From: an uncultured Prevotella sp.
GTDB taxonomy: Bacteria; Bacteroidota; Bacteroidia; Bacteroidales; Bacteroidaceae
Direction: 5' to 3'
Length of the DNA: 29,501 nucleotides
Assembly: GCA_934183355.1 (NCBI GenBank)
Contig: CAKPST010000027.1
Coordinates: 1-29,501 of the forward strand
Both the position numbers and the translations under genes were made by a program. Shown piece after piece: positions 17,386-26,392 of this stretch. The notes below the pieces were generated by a model. It worked only from the letters and a program-made list of their open reading frames with translations, was not told where the DNA came from and made no database searches. Position 1 is the stretch's first letter; each line of letters starts with the position of its first letter.

Positions 17386-18303
17386 TTACTTCACCTCCAC
17401 CGTCATGCCTTCGTTTGACAAAACTGCATTTGGAAACACCTCCTGTGCCTCTTTCAACAACACCAATTCGTCATTATACTTTGAACTATAATGTCCCAAC
17501 AACAACTGACCTACATTAGCATCACGTGCCACCTGTGCCGCCTGTGCTGCCGTACTATGAAAATAGGTCTTGGCTCGGTCGACATCGGCTGTAGTGTATG
17601 TAGACTCATGATAGATGCACGACACGCCCTGCACACGCTTGTGAAGTTCGGGCAAATAGCACGTATCGCTCAAATAGGCATAACTGCGTGCTGGGTCGGC
17701 AGGCGCAGTGAGACGACTGTTAGGCACTTCGCGTCCCTCTTCGTCTATCCACGAAGCTCCATTCTTGATGTTATTTATCTGCGATGTGGGTATATGATAG
17801 AAGTCAATCATGTCGCGACGAATGTGCGGCAATGTGGGTTTCTCACGGAAAAGGAATCCACAACACGGCAGACGATGCTTTAACGGTATAGTCTCAACAG
17901 TCAGACTGCGGTCTTCGTACACCACCTGTTGTTTGGTGGTGTCTATGCCATGAAACTGTATTTCGTAGTCGAAATCGTTGCAGAATGTCGCAAGCATCAT
18001 ATCAAACACTGGCTTGAAGTCCTTTGGAGCATATATGGCAAGTGGCATAGTACGACCCAACAGACCAAATGACGACAGCATACCAATGAGTCCAAAACAG
18101 TGGTCACCATGAATGTGCGAGATAAATATAGCCACTATCTTGTTAAAACCAATGCGTGAACGGCGCATCTGTGTCTGCGTACCCTCTCCACAGTCTATCA
18201 TAAACTGCTTGCCTCGCAGCTCCACCACCTGTGACGACGGATTATGACGTAGTGTAGGCAGTGCCGAGCCGCAACCGAGTATATGTATCTTGAATGGTTC
18301 CAT
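17386..18303 (-). CDS. rnz: Ribonuclease Z
   Basis: RNase Z is a metallo-beta-lactamase-fold endonuclease that trims 3' trailers from tRNA precursors. The 305-residue length is normal for the short bacterial form. The N-terminus FKIHILGCGSALPTLRHNPSSQ, the acidic MIDCGEGTQ strand, and the metal-binding SHIHGDH (His63, His65, Asp67, His68) are all present. Later ligands fit YLSDTCY and HYSSKY. The ATG shares its A with the stop codon of the upstream lipoprotein gene (TAATG), so the two are translationally coupled and belong to the mazG-lipoprotein-rnz operon. Confidence 0.97.
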   Translation of the reverse strand: MEPFKIHILGCGSALPTLRHNPSSQVVELRGKQFMIDCGEGTQTQMRRSRIGFNKIVAIFISHIHGDHCFGLIGMLSSFGLLGRTMPLAIYAPKDFKPVFDMMLATFCNDFDYEIQFHGIDTTKQQVVYEDRSLTVETIPLKHRLPCCGFLFREKPTLPHIRRDMIDFYHIPTSQINNIKNGASWIDEEGREVPNSRLTAPADPARSYAYLSDTCYLPELHKRVQGVSCIYHESTYTTADVDRAKTYFHSTAAQAAQVARDANVGQLLLGHYSSKYNDELVLLKEAQEVFPNAVLSNEGMTVEVK

Positions 18304-18878
18304 TACTTCTGACGCTTAAACGTGTAAATGCCTTTTGTATTCTCAATGTATAATGAATCGGCACCAAGTGACGTGATGTCAAACGTGTCGCGATTGAGCA
18401 ACAGCTGACCGTTGAGTATCTTCCATGATGTCCAGGGATTAGACTCCGCCTTGACACTTGAGCGCACTGTTCCGCCTTCCTCTATCTCGAAGTTGCGATC
18501 GAGACTCGTCCAGTGTCCGAGTAGCGATGTCACATTAATCACGCGGTCGGCTATCAATTCGCCTTCCACCTTGCGACCTGTCACAGCCACCTTATCACCA
18601 GACATCAGTCCACCCTCAACATGTGACACAATACCATTTGCCACCTCACCATCAAGGTCTGCCTCAGCATCAAGAATGGTATATGTTAGTGTGTCACCAG
18701 CATCGGTGACAAGTTCAAGCGAGTGCATCGATGTCCCGTCGCCACATACGCCGTACATGGTAGAGTCAGCAACTTCAACCTCTTCCTCCACTACAACCTG
18801 TGACTTTTCTTTCTTAGATGTGCATCCTGTCAGTGCAAATAGCAGTACAGATGCAACTATTATCAAATAATTTTTCAT
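18303..18878 (-). CDS. Lipoprotein with a lipocalin-like C-terminal domain
   Basis: This 191-residue lipoprotein has a signal peptide and lipobox LTGC (Cys19), then an acidic linker (VVVEEEVEVADS). The middle region, about residues 40-115, looks like a small beta domain (TLTYTILDAEADLDGEV...GDKVAVTGRKVEGELIADRVINV). The C-terminal ~75 residues begin LLGHWTSLDRNFEIEEGG and end with beta strands (LYIENTKGIYTFKRQ), as in Bacteroidales lipocalin-like lipoproteins. The function is unknown. It lies 21 bases after mazG and overlaps the rnz start by one base. That is a tight operon, although nothing in the protein suggests a link to nucleotide or RNA metabolism. Confidence 0.8.
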   Translation of the reverse strand: MKNYLIIVASVLLFALTGCTSKKEKSQVVVEEEVEVADSTMYGVCGDGTSMHSLELVTDAGDTLTYTILDAEADLDGEVANGIVSHVEGGLMSGDKVAVTGRKVEGELIADRVINVTSLLGHWTSLDRNFEIEEGGTVRSSVKAESNPWTSWKILNGQLLLNRDTFDITSLGADSLYIENTKGIYTFKRQK

Positions 18879-18899
18879 ACCGGTATTGATTTTTCTTGT

Positions 18900-19757
18900 T
18901 TATTTTCTCTCCTGAGCTTTAGCCTCATTCCACAACGCATCCATCTCTCCGAGCGTCATGTCCTTAAGCGGCTTGCCAATACGTATACTGTGCTCCTCTA
19001 TGTAGTTGAAGCGTCGTATAAACTTGGCATTGGTTTTTTCGAGAGCCGTATCAGGATTTATCTTGTAGAGTCGGGCTGCATTGATGAGCGAAAAGAGGAA
19101 GTCGCCAAACTCCTCTGTAGAGTGCTCCTTGTCTTCCTTGCGAATTTCAACCTCAAGTTCGGCAAGTTCCTCACGCACTTTTCCCCATACATCACCCTTG
19201 TCTTCCCAATCAAAACCTACATTACGTGCTTTGTCCTGTATGCGATAAGCCTTGATAAGAGCCGGTAGAGCATCTGGCACACCAGACAACACACGCTTAT
19301 TGCCATCCTTCTCACGCAGTTTTATCTGCTCCCAGTTCTCAATAACCTGTTGTGCAGTCTTCACATCCTCAGACAAGTCGCGTTCCTCCTCTCTCTCACC
19401 ATATGGCAATGGCTTAGGGTCGGGAGCACCAACTTGCGACGGATGATAGACATGAGGATGACGGAAGATGAGCTTGTCGACGAGTTTGTTGCAAACATCA
19501 GCAATATCAAACTCTTCATTCTCCTGACCTATCTTGGCATAGAAACACACATGCAGCAATACATCGCCCAATTCCTTGCAGATATTAAGTTGATCGTTCT
19601 TGACAAGTGCGTCACATAGTTCATAAGTTTCCTCTATAGTGTTAGGACGCAGCGACTCGTTGGTCTGCTTGCGATCCCACGGACATTTCTCGCGCAACTC
19701 ATCGAGCACATCGAGGAGTCGTCCGAAAGCCTTCATTTTTTCTTCTCTTGTATGCAT
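18900..19757 (-). CDS. mazG: Nucleoside triphosphate pyrophosphohydrolase MazG
   Basis: MazG hydrolyses NTPs, including damaged or non-canonical ones, to NMP and pyrophosphate. The 285-residue protein has two MazG domains. The N-terminal one has CPWDRKQTNESLRPNTIEETYEL with the metal-binding EExxE, then KELGDVLLHVCFYA. The C-terminal one has VREELAELEVEI and EEFGDFLFSLINAARLY. The ATG at 19757 (MHTREEKMKAFGR) is chosen over Met8, because family members generally keep this lead-in. It is the first gene of its operon, with a promoter at 19800-19831. Confidence 0.95.
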   Translation of the reverse strand: MHTREEKMKAFGRLLDVLDELREKCPWDRKQTNESLRPNTIEETYELCDALVKNDQLNICKELGDVLLHVCFYAKIGQENEEFDIADVCNKLVDKLIFRHPHVYHPSQVGAPDPKPLPYGEREEERDLSEDVKTAQQVIENWEQIKLREKDGNKRVLSGVPDALPALIKAYRIQDKARNVGFDWEDKGDVWGKVREELAELEVEIRKEDKEHSTEEFGDFLFSLINAARLYKINPDTALEKTNAKFIRRFNYIEEHSIRIGKPLKDMTLGEMDALWNEAKAQERK

Positions 19758-19799
19758 AACTATTATTCTTTAGTCTATTACAGATGATTATATAAGATA

Positions 19800-19831
19800 C
19801 AAAGTACGTCAAAATTATCGAGATATGCAAA
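19800..19831 (-). promoter_or_regulatory. Probable promoter of mazG-lipoprotein-rnz
   Basis: On the minus strand, TTTG (19828-19831), 20 bases, then GTACTTTG (19800-19807). There is one mismatch at the first base of TAnnTTTG, with ideal spacing. Start would be near 19793, about 36 bases before the ATG. Confidence 0.55.
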
Positions 19832-19855
19832 CAATTCTTATAAATTCAATGATAT

Positions 19856-19888
19856 TTTGCTAATGCATACTTTTTTTTAGTAACTTTG
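19856..19888 (+). promoter_or_regulatory. Promoter of the phytase-like gene
   Basis: TTTG (19856-19859), 21 bases, then TAACTTTG (19881-19888). Transcription would start near 19895, about 23 bases before the ATG at 19918. It is divergent from the mazG promoter in the same 160-base gap. Confidence 0.65.
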
Positions 19889-19917
19889 AACCAAAGTAAA
19901 AATATTATTATCACACA

Positions 19918-20961
19918 ATGAGAAACATCTTTCTATTCATAGCTATTGCTTGCTGCTCAATGCTTGCAGCGCAAAACAACACTGCCAAATGGCGCGTAAC
20001 AACATCACACCCACAGAAACATTTCAGAGGCATTGTGCCACGGGGCAACTATAGCGGCATCACACGTGTGTCAGATGACGTATATACAATGGTGAGCGAC
20101 AAGTCGGATTCTGCTCTCTTCTTCAACGTGCGTCTGTACATCAGCAAGCAGACCGGCGAACTGCTCCAGGCTGAATATCTCGGAACTAAGGGCGAGGCTG
20201 AACTTATAGGACTTGACAACGAGGCTATAGCCCGTGTCACAGACTCAACCGTCGTAGTGGCAAGTGAGGGTAAATGTCGCCTAAAGGAATATATGCTGGA
20301 CGGCAAACCAAGCAATGAGAACATGTGGGGATGGTCGGTATCGGCAGAGGATATGTGGTCCAACTATGCCTTTGAATCGCTGACATACGATAGTCTGCGA
20401 AATACACTATGGACAATCAACGAGGCTCCTTTCCGTCGCGATGGTCGTCCTGCATCTCCACAAAACATCGTTAAGAATGTACTGCGACTTCTTGCCTTCG
20501 ACATGTCGCACCGTGACGACTCACCTAAGGCTTACCTCTACCGCATGGACATCCCTTCGACTATGAAGACAGCTCAGACTTATGCCATGGGTGTGAGCGA
20601 GTTGTGCGCCCTACCCGATGGGCAACTGCTTGTATTGGAGCGTGAAGCATTTATACCTAAAGCCAAAATGGGTGCATTCTGCCAATGCAAACTCTACATC
20701 ATCGACCCATCCAAGGCTACGCCATACAGCTTTGACAAAGAGATAGAACCTGGTGCTCCATATATAGAAAAACGTCTGCTTACGTCATGGCGTACTAATA
20801 TCAGCGTACTCAGCCAGTCATGGGCGAACTACGAGGGCATGTGTCTCGGTCCACAGCTTGAGAATGGCGACCAAGTAATAGTACTTGTCAGCGATTCGCA
20901 GGATGGATATGCTGGAATACTGCGCGATTGGTTTAAGACAATAGTAATATCCAAGAAATAA
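19918..20961 (+). CDS. Exported phytase-like / esterase-like beta-propeller protein
   Basis: This 347-residue protein has a signal peptide (MRNIFLFIAIACCSMLAAQ, cleavage near residue 19). The body resembles the 'esterase-like activity of phytase' family: YSGITRVSDDVYTMVSDKSD near the start, DNEAIARVTDSTVVVASEG, FESLTYDSLRNTLWTINEAP, and a C-terminal YEGMCLGPQLENGDQVIVLVSDSQD. These repeated acidic 'EgIa' and 'D...' elements are those of the propeller blades. Enzymatic activity is not established for most members; phosphate-ester hydrolysis is only suggested by the family name. It stands alone and ends at a terminator. The last eight codons are part of a 25-base tandem duplication running past the stop. 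Confidence 0.8.
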   Translation: MRNIFLFIAIACCSMLAAQNNTAKWRVTTSHPQKHFRGIVPRGNYSGITRVSDDVYTMVSDKSDSALFFNVRLYISKQTGELLQAEYLGTKGEAELIGLDNEAIARVTDSTVVVASEGKCRLKEYMLDGKPSNENMWGWSVSAEDMWSNYAFESLTYDSLRNTLWTINEAPFRRDGRPASPQNIVKNVLRLLAFDMSHRDDSPKAYLYRMDIPSTMKTAQTYAMGVSELCALPDGQLLVLEREAFIPKAKMGAFCQCKLYIIDPSKATPYSFDKEIEPGAPYIEKRLLTSWRTNISVLSQSWANYEGMCLGPQLENGDQVIVLVSDSQDGYAGILRDWFKTIVISKK

Positions 20962-20985
20962 GACTATAGTAATATCTAAGAAATA
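20936..20985. repeat. 25-base imperfect tandem duplication across a stop codon
   Basis: Units 20936-20960 and 20961-20985 share the pattern AGACwATAGTAATATCyAAG followed by AAATA, with two mismatches in 25. The first unit encodes the C-terminal TIVISKK; the second copy is non-coding. Confidence 0.9.
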
Positions 20986-20997
20986 AAGTTATTAAAA

Positions 20998-21028
20998 AAA
21001 GGCAGACAACCGAACGTTGCCTGCCTTT
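20998..21028. terminator. Bidirectional terminator between the phytase-like gene and galE
   Basis: Stem AAAGGCAG/CTGCCTTT continues as CAAC/GTTG across one A-C mismatch, with loop CGAAC. A-rich sequence precedes it and T-rich sequence follows, so it suits both convergent transcripts. Confidence 0.85.
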
Positions 21029-21064
21029 CTTAATATTATATCAAAGCATATGATGCTTAGCTTC

Positions 21065-22102
21065 TTACATTACGCTGTCCTTGCGAAGCTTCTCCTGCCA
21101 CTTCCATGCTGAGCGCAGAACGTCGTCGAGCTTAGCCTCAGCCTTCCAACCGAGCACTTTGTTTGCCTTCTCTACATTGCCGTAGATTTCCTCGATATCA
21201 CCCTCACGACGCGGACCAAACTTCCAGTTGAGCTTCACACCAGTAGCCTTCTCGAATGTATTTACGATTTCGAGAGTTGAGTTGCCCTTGCCAGTACCTA
21301 CGTTGAAGAACTCAAGCGGTTCGGTCTCCTGGTCGAGAACGCGAGCCATAGCGCATACATGTGCCTTAGCGAGGTCTACTACATAGATGTAGTCGCGGAT
21401 ACATGTGCCGTCAGGTGTGCTATAGTCGTTGCCGAAAATAGTCAGCTCCTTGCGGATGCCCATAGCGGTCTGTGTTACGAAAGGAATGAGGTTGTTGGGT
21501 ACACCATTAGGCAACTCGCCGATTTCTGCTGATGGGTGAGCACCAATCGGGTTGAAGTAACGCAGTACGATGCTCTTGATGTCAGCACCAGAGTGGATAT
21601 AGTCGGTGATGATCTGCTCGTTGATTTCCTTGGTGTTGCCATAAGGAGAAGTAGCCTTCTGGTGTGGGCAGTCCTCTTTTACAGGCAGGTTCTCAAGCTT
21701 CGGCTGACCATATACGGTGCAGCTTGACGAGAAGATGATACCCTTCACATTGTACTTAGGCATGAGTTCGAGGAGGTTTACAAGCGACACGATATTGTTG
21801 CGATAGTAGAACAACGGCTTCTGAACGCTCTCGCCTACAGCCTTAGATGCTGCGAAGTGGATGATACCCTCGATATTAGGATACTTAGCGAACACTGCCT
21901 CTGTAGCAGCATAGTCACGAAGGTCTACCTTCTCGAATGCAGGACGAACGCCTGTTATCTTCTCGATGCCGTCAAGCACCTCAATCTTTGAGTTTGAAAG
22001 ATCGTCAACAATTACTACCTGATAGCCAGCTTCGATAAGCTCTACGGTAGTGTGCGAACCGATGAAACCAGTTCCGCCAGTAACTAAGATTGTCTGTTTC
22101 AT
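21065..22102 (-). CDS. galE: UDP-glucose 4-epimerase GalE
   Basis: GalE interconverts UDP-glucose and UDP-galactose for galactose use and for glycan precursors. The 345-residue SDR protein starts MKQTILVTGGTGFIGSH, with NAD-binding GGTGFIG. The catalytic Ser/Thr region is FSSSCTVYG (about 124-132), and the Tyr-Lys pair is in SPYGNTK (Tyr154, Lys158). RYFNPIGAHPS and RDYIYVVDLAKAH are also typical. It follows rnfA by 55 bases on the same strand. No TAnnTTTG element is seen in that gap, so it is probably read from the rnf promoter. A terminator follows. Confidence 0.97.
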   Translation of the reverse strand: MKQTILVTGGTGFIGSHTTVELIEAGYQVVIVDDLSNSKIEVLDGIEKITGVRPAFEKVDLRDYAATEAVFAKYPNIEGIIHFAASKAVGESVQKPLFYYRNNIVSLVNLLELMPKYNVKGIIFSSSCTVYGQPKLENLPVKEDCPHQKATSPYGNTKEINEQIITDYIHSGADIKSIVLRYFNPIGAHPSAEIGELPNGVPNNLIPFVTQTAMGIRKELTIFGNDYSTPDGTCIRDYIYVVDLAKAHVCAMARVLDQETEPLEFFNVGTGKGNSTLEIVNTFEKATGVKLNWKFGPRREGDIEEIYGNVEKANKVLGWKAEAKLDDVLRSAWKWQEKLRKDSVM

Positions 22103-22157
22103 TTGACTTTTAATTTTTATTTATAATAAATATGGTTATTGAGTATAACTATCATCT

Positions 22158-22757
22158 TTATTTCATGAGCAAGGCACGCAGTCCGTTGTCTACACCGCTG
22201 AATCCCATGAATGCCAACGACAACAGTCCAGCCGTAATAAGAACGATGCTCATGCCACGCATGCCCTTAGGCACATTGGTGAGCGCGAGTTGCTCACGCA
22301 GTCCTGCAAACACAATGAGAGCAAGAGCAAATCCTATGGCTGTAGAGAAGGCATATACCACACTCTCCACAAGCGAGAACTCTTTCTGTATGACGAGTAT
22401 TGCCACACCAAGCACAGCACAGTTGGTGGTGATAAGTGGCAGGAATATGCCGAGTGCTTGATAGAGTGCCGGAGAAATCTTCTTGAGTATTATCTCCACC
22501 ATCTGCACAAGCGACGCAATGACGAGGATGAACGATATGGTTTGCAGATACTCTATGTGCAACGGCACGAGCACCAACTCCTGCAAAAGATAGGTGACGA
22601 TGGTGGCAAGTGTCAATACGAACGCCACTGCTGCACCCATTCCCATTGCAGTGTCCACCTTCTTTGACACTCCGAGGAACGGACAGATGCCAAGAAACTG
22701 CGACAACACAATATTGTTGACGAATATCGCTGATATGAATATGAGTATGTATTCCAT
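22158..22757 (-). CDS. rnfA: Rnf electron transport complex subunit RnfA
   Basis: RnfA is an integral subunit of the Rnf complex. With RnfE it forms the inverted membrane pair that holds a [2Fe-2S] cluster midway through the membrane. It has 199 residues with six hydrophobic helices. The motifs [19 protein letters not shown] and [15 protein letters not shown] hold the conserved cysteines (Cys25 region and the TTNC cysteine). It starts 4 bases after the rnfE stop and is the last rnf gene before galE. Confidence 0.97.
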   Translation of the reverse strand: MEYILIFISAIFVNNIVLSQFLGICPFLGVSKKVDTAMGMGAAVAFVLTLATIVTYLLQELVLVPLHIEYLQTISFILVIASLVQMVEIILKKISPALYQALGIFLPLITTNCAVLGVAILVIQKEFSLVESVVYAFSTAIGFALALIVFAGLREQLALTNVPKGMRGMSIVLITAGLLSLAFMGFSGVDNGLRALLMK

Positions 22758-22761
22758 GTGT

Positions 22762-23343
22762 CTACTTCTTTAGTTTGTTGACGATAGCGATGAGATAACC
22801 CAAGGTGATGAAGGCTCCAGGAGGCAGCACGAAGAGTAGCACGTTGCATGTCTCGGGCAACAGCACTACACCAAATAGCGAACCGGCGCCAATCAACTCA
22901 CGCACTGCACCAAGAAGCGTCAGAGCTATAGTGAAACCGAGTCCGATGCCCACACCGTCGCAGATGCTTGCCAGCGGACTATTCTTGCAGGCGAAAGCCT
23001 CGGCACGTCCAAGAATGATGCAGTTGACCACGATAAGCGGTATGTACAAACCGAGCGACTTATTTATCTCGGGCAGATAAGCCTCCATGAGCATCTGCAA
23101 TATCGACACAAACGCCGCTATGACAACTACAAAAACGGGTATGCGCACCATGTCGGGCACAAGGCGCTTGATGAGCGATATGACGAAGTTGCTGCATATC
23201 AGCACGAACATTGTCGCCAATCCCATTGACATACCATTGGTGGCTGATGTCGTGGTGGCGAGCGTCGGACACATTCCGAGGAGAAGCACAAATATCGGGT
23301 TCTCCTTGACAATGCCGTTGGTTATCGTTTTGATATAGTTCAT
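22762..23343 (-). CDS. rnfE: Rnf electron transport complex subunit RnfE
   Basis: The partner of RnfA in the membrane core. It has 193 residues and six hydrophobic segments. The family motifs are [20 protein letters not shown] (with the cluster cysteine) and [20 protein letters not shown]. The cysteines in GMCP and VNC correspond to the ones that ligate the shared [2Fe-2S] cluster with RnfA. It lies 48 bases after rnfG and 4 bases before rnfA, in one operon. Confidence 0.97.
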   Translation of the reverse strand: MNYIKTITNGIVKENPIFVLLLGMCPTLATTTSATNGMSMGLATMFVLICSNFVISLIKRLVPDMVRIPVFVVVIAAFVSILQMLMEAYLPEINKSLGLYIPLIVVNCIILGRAEAFACKNSPLASICDGVGIGLGFTIALTLLGAVRELIGAGSLFGVVLLPETCNVLLFVLPPGAFITLGYLIAIVNKLKK

Positions 23344-23391
23344 ATTTCTAATGTATTATTCAGGTTTTAGCTGATTGCGTTTGTTTCTGGA

Positions 23392-23967
23392 TTATTTTGC
23401 AGCCTCGCTTGCTTGCTGCACAGCCTTAAGAAAGGCTCTCGACGTGATGGTGGAGGCTGTGATGGCATCTATGTCGCCACCATCCTTGTTCACCTTGAAC
23501 CCTGACTCTGCCGGATTCTTGCCAATGATATCTCCCTTGCCACCCTTCTGAAACCAATCGGCAGCCTTGATACCGAGTCCCGGTGTCTCTGCTGTCTGAC
23601 GTATGGCATAACCAAGCACCTTGCCTTCGGTGTCGAGTCCAACAAGTACGGTGAGATTGCCACCAAATCCCATTGTGGTACTCTCCACCGCTTTTCCTAT
23701 CGGTGTTCCGTCGTTGTCTGCCACCTCATGCACAACAAACATATATTCTTTGCCGTCGAATGTCTTCTTCACATCCTTCACTCCGGTTTCTGTCACAGCC
23801 TTACCACCCATCACTTTGCTAATGTCGGCAGCCAACGAGCGCTGCTGTTCAGCGAGTTTTGGCGCTTCGGTGACGTGATGAACCCACGCAAGGAGTCCGC
23901 CCGTAATAAGTGCCACACATGTGAGCACTATCACCATATTGGGCAATGTTGACTTCAGTTTCTTCAT
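23392..23967 (-). CDS. rnfG: Rnf electron transport complex subunit RnfG
   Basis: RnfG carries a covalently bound FMN on the outer face of the membrane and relays electrons in the Rnf chain. The 191-residue protein has one N-terminal membrane anchor (about residues 9-28) and an FMN-binding domain with PGLGIKAADWFQ and a flavinylation-type segment DAITASTITSRA. The common form of that segment is D..SGAT.TS; here the two residues before the acceptor threonine are Ala-Ser rather than Gly-Ala. The ApbE-type flavin transferase needed for attachment is not in the window. The ATG at 23967 overlaps the rnfD stop (ATGA); the frame is open far upstream, but those starts lie inside rnfD. Confidence 0.95.
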   Translation of the reverse strand: MKKLKSTLPNMVIVLTCVALITGGLLAWVHHVTEAPKLAEQQRSLAADISKVMGGKAVTETGVKDVKKTFDGKEYMFVVHEVADNDGTPIGKAVESTTMGFGGNLTVLVGLDTEGKVLGYAIRQTAETPGLGIKAADWFQKGGKGDIIGKNPAESGFKVNKDGGDIDAITASTITSRAFLKAVQQASEAAK

Positions 23968-24959
23968 TTCTTGGTTACCTCCCCGAACCGTTTTGGTTTG
24001 CAATAGTTGTTGATGAGTGGTGTGAACGCATTCATGATAAGAATGGCGAACGACATTCCTTCTGGATAAGCTCCCCAGTTGCGTATTACGATGGTGAGCA
24101 GTCCTATAGCAGTGCCGTATATCAGTTGTCCGCGTCGTGTCATGGGCGATGTGGTGTAGTCGGTAGCCATAAATATGGCACCAAGCATCATGCCACCTGT
24201 CAACACTACGGAGAATGGATTGGCATATATAGGATTGCATACATGCAGCAGCGAGGCGAACACAAACGCCGAGACGATGATGCTCACGGGAATGTGCCAC
24301 GTGATTATTTTCTTCCAAAGCATGAACGCCATACCCAACAGCAAGGCAAGAGCACACACCTCACCGATAGTACCAGCACCACCGTTGACATTATTGCCAA
24401 GCAACAGATGCAGCGAATCGGGCATAGAGTCGAGCACCGAAGCATCGCCAGATGTAATGGCTTGCTTCATTATGCTCAGCGGTGTGGCTCCAGTAGTAGC
24501 ATCGGTATAACTGAATTGCTGACCAACAATGGGCCACGATGTCATCTGCACCGGAAAACTGACGAGCAACACACAGCGTCCCACCAAAGCAGGATTGAAA
24601 AGATTGCAGCCCAGTCCACCAAATGTCATCTTGCCGATGCCTATAGCTATGATGGCACCTATGAGCACTATCCATATTGGCAGGTTGCTCGGCAGGTTCA
24701 TTCCAAGAAGCAGACCAGTTATCACGGCTGAGCCATCTGAGAGAGTTGGCTCGCGGTGGAGCATATACTTGCATATTGCCCATTCGAAAAACATGCACGC
24801 TGCAACACTCGACAGACACACAGCCACCGAACCGATGCCGAAATAGAAAAACGACACGAACAGCGCAGGCACAAGTGCGAACACCACTCCGTACATGTTG
24901 CGTTTGGTGCAGTCGCCGCCATGCATGTGGGGCGAGAGCGATACTATGAGGTTTGACAT
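23964..24959 (-). CDS. rnfD: Rnf electron transport complex subunit RnfD
   Basis: RnfD is the NqrB-like polytopic subunit with a covalent FMN, thought to be central to ion translocation. The 331-residue protein starts SNLIVSLSPHMHGGDCTKRN, typical of the family. It has about ten membrane segments, and the flavinylation motif TTGATPLSI lies in an external loop. FGGLGCNLFNPALVGR and LTGGMMLGAIFMATDY are also characteristic. It overlaps rnfG by four bases and begins 66 bases after rnfC. Confidence 0.97.
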   Translation of the reverse strand: MSNLIVSLSPHMHGGDCTKRNMYGVVFALVPALFVSFFYFGIGSVAVCLSSVAACMFFEWAICKYMLHREPTLSDGSAVITGLLLGMNLPSNLPIWIVLIGAIIAIGIGKMTFGGLGCNLFNPALVGRCVLLVSFPVQMTSWPIVGQQFSYTDATTGATPLSIMKQAITSGDASVLDSMPDSLHLLLGNNVNGGAGTIGEVCALALLLGMAFMLWKKIITWHIPVSIIVSAFVFASLLHVCNPIYANPFSVVLTGGMMLGAIFMATDYTTSPMTRRGQLIYGTAIGLLTIVIRNWGAYPEGMSFAILIMNAFTPLINNYCKPKRFGEVTKK

Positions 24960-25025
24960 ATTATATAATTGAAAAGTAAAAGTGAATGATGAAAAGTTTT
25001 CTGAGGCATATATGATTCTTCACTC

Positions 25026-26375
25026 TTACCTCTTCGTTCTTCCCTTGATTATTCCCATCACTGTCTGCTTGCCCAGTCGGATGTTGTCAACAAGCGGGCG
25101 ATAGGCAGGACATGTGAACTGGCACGAGCCACATTCAATACACGATGTTATCATCTCCTCCTCGCACTTATCCCACATCTTCATCGACGAAGCGGTGGCA
25201 AGCAGATATGGTTCGAGTCCCATTGGACACACATCCACACACTTGGCACAACGCAGACATGGTCCTGGCTTATGGCGTCGTGCCTCCCGACCACTTATCA
25301 CGGTGATGCTGTTAGAACCTTTCACTATAGGTGCTTCGAGCGAGATGAGCGCCTTGCCCATCATCGGACCTCCCGACAATACTTTATTTTCGCTTACTGG
25401 CAATCCACCACAGGCTTCTATTAATTGAATTGCCGGAGTGCCCAAGCGCACAAGGAAGTTGCCAGGATTAGCCATCTCCTTGCCAGTAACAGTAGTATAA
25501 CGTTCGATTAGCGGTTTATGCTTCATCACAGCTTCATACACGGCAAAGGCTGTGGCTACATTCTGCACAATAGCTCCCACACTGACGGGAATGGCAGGAG
25601 GTGCCGGAACCTGACGGTTTATCACGGCATCCACAAGTTGTTTCTCGCCACCCTGTGGATATTTCTTCTTGAGTGGCACGATGTGTATATTGGCGTTGTC
25701 CTCGGTCTTCTGTCTGAATAGGGCTATTGCCTTAGGCTTATTGTCCTCAATACCAATATAACCTTGGTCTACCTTGGCTGCTTTCATTAGCAGGTCGAGA
25801 CCTACAAGAATCTCGTCGGCATGCTCCATCATCAGTCGGTAGTCAGCAGTGATATATGGTTCACACTCCACCCCGTTGAGTATCACACACTCAGCCTTGC
25901 TTCCTGGAGGTGGCATCAGCTTGATGAATGTCGGGAATCCGGCTCCACCCATACCTGTTATGCCTGCCCACTTGATGCGATTGACTATCTCCTCGGGAGT
26001 AAGTTCAAGATGATTGTCCATACGTTCGAGTTTTGTCGAACGGTCTATCGTCTCTTCCCACTCATCGCCCTCTACATTAATTATGATGGCTGGCTTGTTA
26101 TATCCCGAAGCGTCTACAGCAGCATCCACCTTGAACACTGTACCCGACACACTACTGTATATCGGTGCCGACACAAACCCGTTAGCCTCGGCGATGAGCG
26201 TTCCCACCTTTACACGGTCACCCTTCTTCACTACGGGCTTGGCAGGAGCGCCAATATGCTGCGACAATGGGAACACAGCCTGCCTTGGCAATGCAGCTAC
26301 AACAGTAGGCACGTCGGCAGTGAGTTTATTGTCATTGGGGTGAACTCCACCTATTCTGAATGTCTTTAATTTCAT
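25026..26375 (-). CDS. rnfC: Rnf electron transport complex subunit RnfC
   Basis: RnfC is the peripheral cytoplasmic NADH/NAD+-reacting subunit with FMN and two [4Fe-4S] clusters. The 449-residue protein has an N-terminal barrel-sandwich domain (IGAPAKPVVKKGDRVKVG), then a flavin/NADH-binding region similar to complex I NuoF (GITGMGGAGFPTFIK, VILNGVECEPYITAD). Two ferredoxin-type cluster motifs lie near the end: CLRCAKCVDVCP and CIECGSCQFTCP. It is of the short form that ends shortly after the second cluster, with no long repeat tail. It follows rnfB by 17 bases. Confidence 0.97.
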   Translation of the reverse strand: MKLKTFRIGGVHPNDNKLTADVPTVVAALPRQAVFPLSQHIGAPAKPVVKKGDRVKVGTLIAEANGFVSAPIYSSVSGTVFKVDAAVDASGYNKPAIIINVEGDEWEETIDRSTKLERMDNHLELTPEEIVNRIKWAGITGMGGAGFPTFIKLMPPPGSKAECVILNGVECEPYITADYRLMMEHADEILVGLDLLMKAAKVDQGYIGIEDNKPKAIALFRQKTEDNANIHIVPLKKKYPQGGEKQLVDAVINRQVPAPPAIPVSVGAIVQNVATAFAVYEAVMKHKPLIERYTTVTGKEMANPGNFLVRLGTPAIQLIEACGGLPVSENKVLSGGPMMGKALISLEAPIVKGSNSITVISGREARRHKPGPCLRCAKCVDVCPMGLEPYLLATASSMKMWDKCEEEMITSCIECGSCQFTCPAYRPLVDNIRLGKQTVMGIIKGRTKR

Positions 26376-26392
26376 AACTGAGCCAATATTAG

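Noticed and set aside
23967..24357. Upstream extension of rnfG
   Set aside because: It lies within rnfD in another frame; the ATGA overlap gives the normal RnfG start.
24960..25025. Imperfect inverted repeat (GTGAA/TTCAC core) between rnfC and rnfD
   Set aside because: Only about five contiguous pairs are convincing; no known element matches and chance is likely in AT-rich spacer.
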